A stretch of 64,000 nucleotides of DNA, taken from contig NZ_SNUH01000002.1 in assembly GCF_012027355.1 (NCBI RefSeq), positions 186,001-250,000 on the forward strand, written 5' to 3'. The notes below the pieces were generated by a model. The model was given only the letters and a program-made list of their open reading frames with translations, was not told where the DNA came from and made no database searches. The position numbers and the translations under genes are program-made. This document shows, piece by piece, positions 58,674-64,000 of the stretch. Numbering within the stretch: the first letter of the stretch is position 1; the number at the start of each line of letters is the position of its first letter. This DNA comes from Thermococcus sp. M36 (GTDB taxonomy: Archaea; Methanobacteriota_B; Thermococci; Thermococcales; Thermococcaceae).

Positions 58674-60653
58674 TCACAACACGAGGAGTGCGAGTATTAT
58701 CACAGTGGTCAGCATTGAAGCCAGGAAGAGCTCGTCCATGGACACCGAGATGCCCGCTGCCAGCACGGCGATGTTTTTGACTAGATCCATCATCGGCGCG
58801 AAGAATGCCTCGTCCAGGTACCTGACGGTGCGGTGGCGAAGCTCGTCAAGGGTGAAGGAGCGCTTCTTCTCCCTGCCGGTGTAGACGAGGCCCCCGGCGA
58901 GAACGAGGTAGACGGACATCAGAGCAGAGAGAAGGACCCTTCCGACCTTGCCAGCGGCGCTTCCAAGCTTGTAGATGCCCTCCATCTCGGTAAAGTACTG
59001 CCTGTAATAGTCCCTGGCCTTCGCTCCATACCTCTCCTCCGGCAGGAAGAGCGCTCCAGTGTTCCAAGGTTTGACATCGGCGGTCTTTGGCCTGAAAACG
59101 AAGTATGAAGCAACCGCAATGAACGAAACTGCAAGGAGCAGGGCTATTGGTGAGAAGTACTCAAAGTCAGTGGATATCGAGCCCATTGTAACGGTGACGT
59201 CGCCGCCATTCAATGAAATCGTTAATATCGGGTAAGCGATAGCCGGAAGTACTCCAACGGCAAGTGAAGTTAAGGCAATGATTCCCTCACCGAGGAGCAT
59301 GCCCGACGGGACTTCCCTGGCGTTCTCAGTCCTCTCGTTCGGTTCACCTCCAAAGGCAGAAGTGTAGAACTTAAGCGAGTACGCAAGAGTCACCGCACTC
59401 ATAAACACCGCCATTACGGAGCCAAAGACAAAGAGGCCGATTCCAGAGTAGTAGCCGGCCTGGTAAATCATCCACTTCGAGAGGAAGCCGCTGAAGAGGG
59501 GCACTCCAGCGAGGGAAAGCGCACCTATGACGGTGAAGAGCGACGAGTACGGCATTGCCCTACTCAAGCCACCAAGCTCGTTGAGGTCAGCCGTTCCGGC
59601 GGAGTACTCGAAGTTGCCCGAGATGAGGAAGAGCAGCCCCTTGAAGAGGGTGTGGTTGAAGGAGTGGAAGACTCCGGCGAGGAAGGCCAGATAGGCCAGG
59701 CTCTCTATGCCCCTCGTTAGGAAGACCATACCCATGCCCACCGCGAACCAGATGTAGCCCATTTGTCCAACGCTTGAGTACGCCAGGAGTCTCTTCGCGT
59801 GGGTCTCTCTGAGGGCATAGAGGGTTCCGAAGGTCATGGTGAGTATGCCGACGATGACGAGAATGTAGCCAACGCTCTCACTGCATGGCAGGGCGTTGCA
59901 GAGGAGTCTTATCAGACCGTAAACCGCCATCTTCTCCATGACGCCGGCCATCAGCGAGGCTATATTGCTGGGAGCGGCTTCGTAGGCATCAGGTACCCAG
60001 AACTGGAAGGGCACGCTTCCAGATTTCGCAAGGAAAGTTACGAGGAACATAGCGTAGAGCAGCTTGAGCTGGGCCGGAGAAATGGACGATGCAACCTCCT
60101 TAAGCGTGGCGTAATCAACGCTGAAGCTTCCAGTGGCGGAGTAAATTATGCCGAGGGCCACGAAGAGGGGCACCGTGTTGGCGAGCTGCATGGTAAGGAG
60201 GTATTTAATTCCAGCGTCCTGCTGCCTCCAGCTCACGAAGACGAAGGAAGTTAGAGTCATCAGCTCCCAGAAGAAGACGAACCAGAGCAGGTTTGACGTC
60301 AGAGCCACGAATACAATCGACAGCACGAACGTGCTGTAGAGGAGGGTGTACGCCAGTGGTCTTCCGATATCTCTGTGGACTTCCATATAAGAGATGGAGT
60401 ACACTGAAACCACGAGGCTGAGCAGGGCGATGATGAACAGGAACGGGAGGGAGAGGCTGTCTATGATTAGGGGAATGCCCAAAAAGCTCTCCTGAACGGG
60501 AAGCCCCCTGGATAGGGCATCAGCAGCTATGCTCAGGAGGGATAAGGATGCCATGGCTGAGAGGACGCTCGAAATCTTAATGCTCCGCTTAAAGTCCCCA
60601 ACCAGGCCGGAAATCGCTGAGAGTGAGTAGAGCGCGATCGGAATTTCCATCAT
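58674..60653 (-). CDS. Antiporter-like subunit of the formate hydrogenlyase (NuoL/HyfB-like)
   Basis: The 659-residue protein has 14 or more helices and a long soluble/amphipathic C-terminal section (GALFLPEERYGAKARDYYRQYF). Typical residues include VFFWELMTLTSFVFVSWRQ, KSGSVPFQFWVPDAYEAAPSN and LLAYSSVGQMGYIW. It is expected to move protons. It belongs to the hydrogenase part, distinct from the Mrp MnhD at 50229. Confidence 0.9.
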   Translation of the reverse strand: MMEIPIALYSLSAISGLVGDFKRSIKISSVLSAMASLSLLSIAADALSRGLPVQESFLGIPLIIDSLSLPFLFIIALLSLVVSVYSISYMEVHRDIGRPLAYTLLYSTFVLSIVFVALTSNLLWFVFFWELMTLTSFVFVSWRQQDAGIKYLLTMQLANTVPLFVALGIIYSATGSFSVDYATLKEVASSISPAQLKLLYAMFLVTFLAKSGSVPFQFWVPDAYEAAPSNIASLMAGVMEKMAVYGLIRLLCNALPCSESVGYILVIVGILTMTFGTLYALRETHAKRLLAYSSVGQMGYIWFAVGMGMVFLTRGIESLAYLAFLAGVFHSFNHTLFKGLLFLISGNFEYSAGTADLNELGGLSRAMPYSSLFTVIGALSLAGVPLFSGFLSKWMIYQAGYYSGIGLFVFGSVMAVFMSAVTLAYSLKFYTSAFGGEPNERTENAREVPSGMLLGEGIIALTSLAVGVLPAIAYPILTISLNGGDVTVTMGSISTDFEYFSPIALLLAVSFIAVASYFVFRPKTADVKPWNTGALFLPEERYGAKARDYYRQYFTEMEGIYKLGSAAGKVGRVLLSALMSVYLVLAGGLVYTGREKKRSFTLDELRHRTVRYLDEAFFAPMMDLVKNIAVLAAGISVSMDELFLASMLTTVIILALLVL

Positions 60654-60659
60654 CCCGCA

Positions 60660-62129
60660 TCACCCCATGAACCCTATCTGAGTCACGAGCTTCACGCTCA
60701 GGAACGGCGCAACGATGGACAGGACTATTAGGACTACGAGGACAAAGCGCATCAGAGGAGAAACTTCTGCACTCTCCTGGAGGGGCTCGCTGAACACCAT
60801 CCTCTTAATCCACCCGAGCGATACCGCAAGGAAAACCGTGGCATCGGCCAGCACTAGGAAGAGCGGAATCCAGCCAACCCAGCTAGTTATTGAAGACGCG
60901 TTCATGAAGAGATACGCTTTACTGAAGAACAGGCCGAGCGGAGGAACTCCAGCCAGACCGAGAAGGGCTAAGAACCAGCTTGCACCAACGACCGGAACGA
61001 GCTTTCCGAGGCCCTTAATCTTCTCCATGTCGAGCGTTCCAAAGGCGTAGCTGAAGGTTCCCGCGGTGAGGAAGGCGAGCCCCTTGACGAAAGCGTGGTT
61101 GGCCAGCTGGAACATGGCCGCCTGGAGGCCGTAAGCCGAGCCGAGCACGGCATAGAGCACGCCGACGTACATCACTCCGGCCTCTGCTATGGTGGAGTAA
61201 GCAAGGAGTCTCTTGGCGTCCTTCTGGAGCGGGTAGTAGAGAATTGCTATGAGCAGGGTCAGCGAGACGAAGACGAGCATAATGTAGAAAGCTGTCTCTG
61301 GAATCGGCTGCATGAACTGGGTAACCCTGGCGAGCAGATAGACACCCATCTCAACCATCGCTGCACCGTGGAGGAAGGCACTCGCTGGGGTAGGAGCGGC
61401 CATCGCGTCCGGAAGCCATGAATAGAGCGGGAACTGGGCGCTCTTGGTAAAGGCCGCAACCATTACGCCAAGGAACACGAGAAGCTTGAGCTCATCATTC
61501 AGGTTCTGGAGCGCATAGATGCTCAAATCATGGAGCTTGAGGATGCCAATGCCAACGGTGGTATAGAGGCCCACCATGGCACCGAAGTTCGGCACGAGCA
61601 GGGCCTTGTACGCAGCCCTCTCGGCTTTCGGACTCTTATAATACCCAACGACACCCCAGCAGGCGAGTCCCATTATCTCGAAGAATATGAGCAGCTGAAG
61701 CGTCGTGGAGGAGTATATGAACGCCAGCGTAGCCCCAACGAAGATGACCATCCAGGCGTAGAACCTGCCCTTATCAGAGTAGACAGGGTGCTGCTTGTTC
61801 CTCTCGCTCATGTAGTCCACCGCGTAGAGAAGGAACAGCACGCCAGCCAAGCTCACGACAAAACCGACCAAAACGCTCATTGGGTCGATTATAATGCCGT
61901 AGACTTCACCGAGGGTGGACGTTTCGAGGTAAACGATGTGATGGGAGCCACCGACTTTCAGGTATTCGATGACTCCGACTAGATTGGCCAGGAAGGAGGA
62001 GACAACGGCGATGAGCATGAATACATCAGCCTTTCTTCCGTCCAATTTAAACAGGAACGGACCGAGGAGCAGGGGGATCAAAAAAGATATGATGAAGGGA
62101 GAGGCGTTCATCCCGGCACCTCCTTTCAT
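60660..62129 (-). CDS. Antiporter-like subunit of the formate hydrogenlyase (NuoN/HyfF-like)
   Basis: The 489-residue protein has about 14 helices, with FFEIMGLACWGVVGYYKS, KSAQFPLYSWLPDAMAAPTPASAFLHG and LLAYSTIAEAGVMYVG. It is a second ion-translocating subunit of the hydrogenase part. It overlaps the ferredoxin gene by 4 bp. Confidence 0.9.
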   Translation of the reverse strand: MKGGAGMNASPFIISFLIPLLLGPFLFKLDGRKADVFMLIAVVSSFLANLVGVIEYLKVGGSHHIVYLETSTLGEVYGIIIDPMSVLVGFVVSLAGVLFLLYAVDYMSERNKQHPVYSDKGRFYAWMVIFVGATLAFIYSSTTLQLLIFFEIMGLACWGVVGYYKSPKAERAAYKALLVPNFGAMVGLYTTVGIGILKLHDLSIYALQNLNDELKLLVFLGVMVAAFTKSAQFPLYSWLPDAMAAPTPASAFLHGAAMVEMGVYLLARVTQFMQPIPETAFYIMLVFVSLTLLIAILYYPLQKDAKRLLAYSTIAEAGVMYVGVLYAVLGSAYGLQAAMFQLANHAFVKGLAFLTAGTFSYAFGTLDMEKIKGLGKLVPVVGASWFLALLGLAGVPPLGLFFSKAYLFMNASSITSWVGWIPLFLVLADATVFLAVSLGWIKRMVFSEPLQESAEVSPLMRFVLVVLIVLSIVAPFLSVKLVTQIGFMG

Positions 62130-62623
62130 CTGATGATGTAGGCCTCGAGGACGTTGGTCCTGTCGCCGATGTCCTTAAGCTCGGCGACTATCTTTCCTTC
62201 TCTGGCCCAGAGGACATCGTTTATGTCGCCGTACTTGAGGGCCTCAGTTGGACACGCTGAGACACAAGCTGGAAGCTTTCCTTCGGCTCTCCTGTGGGCA
62301 CAGAGGTCGCACTTGTCCATTATCTTGTTGTACTCGTCTATCTTCGGAATGCCGAATGGACAGGCAAGGCCGCACATGAGACAGCCGATACACTTGAGGG
62401 GGTCGAGAACGACTGCGCCATCATCGTCCTTGGAGAGTGCGTTGACCGGACAGACCTCCATACACGGGGCCTTTTCACAGTGGCGGCAGTTGAAGGCGAC
62501 GCTGGTCAGGTCGGGGAACTCAAAAACCCTAATCCTCGCTTCCCCGTGCTCCATTTCACAGGCGACTTCACAGGCCTTACAGGCGATGCAGCGCTTAAAA
62601 TCGATAAATATCTTCTTGCTCAT
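62126..62623 (-). CDS. Four-cluster ferredoxin, formate dehydrogenase beta / HycB-like
   Basis: This 165-residue protein has four Cys groups (CIACKACEVACEMEHG; CRHCEKAPCMEVCPVNAL; CIGCLMCGLACPFGI; CDLCAHRRAEG then CVSACPTEAL), four [4Fe-4S] clusters. It carries electrons from formate dehydrogenase to the hydrogenase. 5 bp separate it from the dehydrogenase gene. Confidence 0.93.
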   Translation of the reverse strand: MSKKIFIDFKRCIACKACEVACEMEHGEARIRVFEFPDLTSVAFNCRHCEKAPCMEVCPVNALSKDDDGAVVLDPLKCIGCLMCGLACPFGIPKIDEYNKIMDKCDLCAHRRAEGKLPACVSACPTEALKYGDINDVLWAREGKIVAELKDIGDRTNVLEAYIIR

Positions 62624-62628
62624 TTAAA

Positions 62629-63999
62629 TCACCCCTCAACCTTGGAGATTCTACATGCGGCCGTCTTCAGCTCGGGCATCTTGGCGTATTCGTCGAGGAC
62701 GTCCTTGGTCAGGTAGTTGAAGTCCCAGTGCCACGGTGCGGCAACGACGCCCTCCCTGATGTGCGGTGTGACCTTAGCCTTGAAGACGAGCGCCCCGCGC
62801 CTGGTCTCGACCCTCACGAGGTCGCCGTCCTTTATGCCGAGCCTCTTCGCGTCGTTCTCGTTGATCTCAATGTACTCCTCCGGCCACCTCTTGCTCAGGC
62901 TCTTGCTCCTGTGACTCATGGTTCCGGTGTGGAAGTGGCCAACGAGCCTGTAGTTGGTGAGCCAGAAGGGATACTCCTCATCGGGAACCTCTCCGGGCTC
63001 CTTGTACTCAACTGGTATGAGCTGGGCCTTCCCGCTGGGCGTGAGGAACCCGTCAACGAAGAGCCTCGGGGTCTCTGTCTCCTCGTCGGGACATGGTATC
63101 ATACAGCCGGAGAGCTTGTTCTTGAGCCTCTCGGGGGTCGCACCCGTGAGGAAGGGTATGGTTCTGTTGATCTCCCTCAGGATGTCGTCAACGTCTGAGT
63201 AATTGAAGTACTCCCCGAGACCCAGCTCCCTCGCGAGCAGAACCAGGATTTCCCAGTCAGGCTTTGCCTCTCCGGGAGCATCGGCGGCTTTAAAGCTCCT
63301 CTGCACCCTTCTCTCGAAGCTTATGGCGGTTCCGTCTTTCTCAAACCATGCAGCCGCTGGAAGTACTATGTCGGCGTATTTCGCGGTCTCAGTAAGGAAG
63401 ATATCCTGGACGACGAGGAACTCGATGTTCTTAAAGGCCTCCTCAGCCTTCTTGAGGTTCGGAAGGGCCTTGGCAGGATTGGTTCCCATGACGTAGAGGG
63501 CCTTGAGCTTGCCCTCAAGGATTGCGTCAATCATTTCAACGTAAGTGATTCCAGGCTTCTCTGGGATCTTGAAGCCCCATGCCTCCTCGATTCTCCTCTT
63601 GTGCTCCTCTGCGTGGAGCGGGAATCTTCCTGGCAGTTCGTGTGGTCCAACACCCATGAGGCCAGCGCCCATACCGTTGTGGGCACCGGGTATAGCTCCA
63701 GACATAACGCCCTCCTTTCCAAAGTAGCCGCAGAGAACCATCATCTCAGTGATAGCCATAACAGTCCTCGTTCCGTTGGCGTGCTGGTTCACGCCCTCGT
63801 TCGTCAGCAGGGCGGCGGTTCCGGCCGTTGCAAAGGTGATTGCGGCCTTCCTTATGAGTTCAACGGGAACACCGCTGACCTTTTCAGCCCACTCCGGGGT
63901 GTACTTTTCGACGGTCTTGGCGAGCTCCTCAAGGCCTTCCGTGCGCTCCGCCACGAAGTCCTTATCATAGAGCTCCTCGGTGATTATGACGTTGAGCAT
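62629..63999 (-). CDS. Formate dehydrogenase catalytic subunit, C-terminal part (cut by window end)
   Basis: The last about 456 residues of a molybdo/tungstopterin oxidoreductase are present; the N-terminus, with its Fe-S site and the active-site Cys/Sec position, lies beyond base 64000. Motifs include NEGVNQHANGT, VMGTNPAKALPN, AAAWFEKDGTAISFERRVQ and the C-terminal pterin-binding domain TGTMSHRSKSL. With the downstream genes it forms a formate hydrogenlyase like the one shown in Thermococcus onnurineus to support growth on formate. Confidence 0.92.
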   Translation of the reverse strand: MLNVIITEELYDKDFVAERTEGLEELAKTVEKYTPEWAEKVSGVPVELIRKAAITFATAGTAALLTNEGVNQHANGTRTVMAITEMMVLCGYFGKEGVMSGAIPGAHNGMGAGLMGVGPHELPGRFPLHAEEHKRRIEEAWGFKIPEKPGITYVEMIDAILEGKLKALYVMGTNPAKALPNLKKAEEAFKNIEFLVVQDIFLTETAKYADIVLPAAAWFEKDGTAISFERRVQRSFKAADAPGEAKPDWEILVLLARELGLGEYFNYSDVDDILREINRTIPFLTGATPERLKNKLSGCMIPCPDEETETPRLFVDGFLTPSGKAQLIPVEYKEPGEVPDEEYPFWLTNYRLVGHFHTGTMSHRSKSLSKRWPEEYIEINENDAKRLGIKDGDLVRVETRRGALVFKAKVTPHIREGVVAAPWHWDFNYLTKDVLDEYAKMPELKTAACRISKVEG

Positions 64000-64000
64000 G

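Overview
This window is chromosomal DNA of a hyperthermophilic euryarchaeon, almost certainly a Thermococcus species; I cannot fix the species. The signs are an ADP-dependent glucokinase with a cupin-type phosphoglucose isomerase, a tungsten aldehyde:ferredoxin oxidoreductase with its radical-SAM maturase, a formate dehydrogenase/membrane hydrogenase/Mrp antiporter cluster, archaeal translation genes (L44e, S27e, aIF2-alpha, Nop10), a TIP49 ATPase, TATA-type promoters and GGTG/GGAGG ribosome sites. No tRNA, rRNA, CRISPR array or transposase is visible, and no stretch over about 300 bases lacks a gene or gene remnant.

Layout. 0-3 kb: a probable nitrosative/redox stress group (DUF438, DUF2249-DUF1858, hybrid-cluster protein, Cys-rich HTH regulator) tied together by a repeated palindrome ATGAC-N4-GTCAT. 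3.1-4.5 kb: a GntP-type permease gene broken by two in-frame TGA codons. 4.5-7.7 kb: an unknown protein plus thiol/haem redox genes. 7.8-15.8 kb: assorted genes, including a CARF-like/PIN pair, TIP49, QueE and a ubiquitin-like sulfur carrier. 15.8-20.8 kb: alanine aminotransferase, a split LysO-type exporter and translation genes. 21-23.3 kb: a Ni/Co ECF transporter behind a NikR-like operator. 23.3-26.5 kb: phosphohexomutase, a small membrane protein and ADP-glucokinase with a Tgr-type operator.

26.5-38.7 kb: an AT-rich island, all on the minus strand, lying between the glucokinase and phosphoglucose isomerase genes. It opens with a 1053-residue secreted multi-domain protein. Downstream come seven orphan, 5'-truncated modules related to the junction or C-terminal region of such a protein, each followed closely by a small multi-spanning membrane protein (modules numbered M1 to M8 in transcription order). 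A perfect 74-bp repeat sits at the conserved/variable junction of M1 and M6, and homologous C-termini (M2, M4) are followed by homologous membrane proteins. This is the layout of a polymorphic toxin with orphan toxin/immunity cassettes, and the C-termini suggest membrane-active toxins. It is the most interesting part of the window; the function is inferred.

38.8-50.2 kb: phosphoglucose isomerase, an M50 protease, a KH-domain protein, a TraB-like protein, RNase Z, a TPR protein, a NifX/NifB-like protein, the AOR locus, hydrogenase maturation genes (hypA, Mrp-type hypB, hycI), mobA and a nucleotidyltransferase-like protein. 50.2-64 kb: a minus-strand formate dehydrogenase - group 4 [NiFe] hydrogenase - Mrp Na+/H+ antiporter operon, cut by the window end inside the formate dehydrogenase catalytic subunit. 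The nickel transporter, hydrogenase maturation genes, molybdopterin gene and this hydrogenase form one functional theme: hydrogen-evolving formate oxidation coupled to ion pumping. Two candidate C/D box guide RNAs (about 13.7 and 17.1 kb) and one structured intergenic element (15.45 kb) are also reported.
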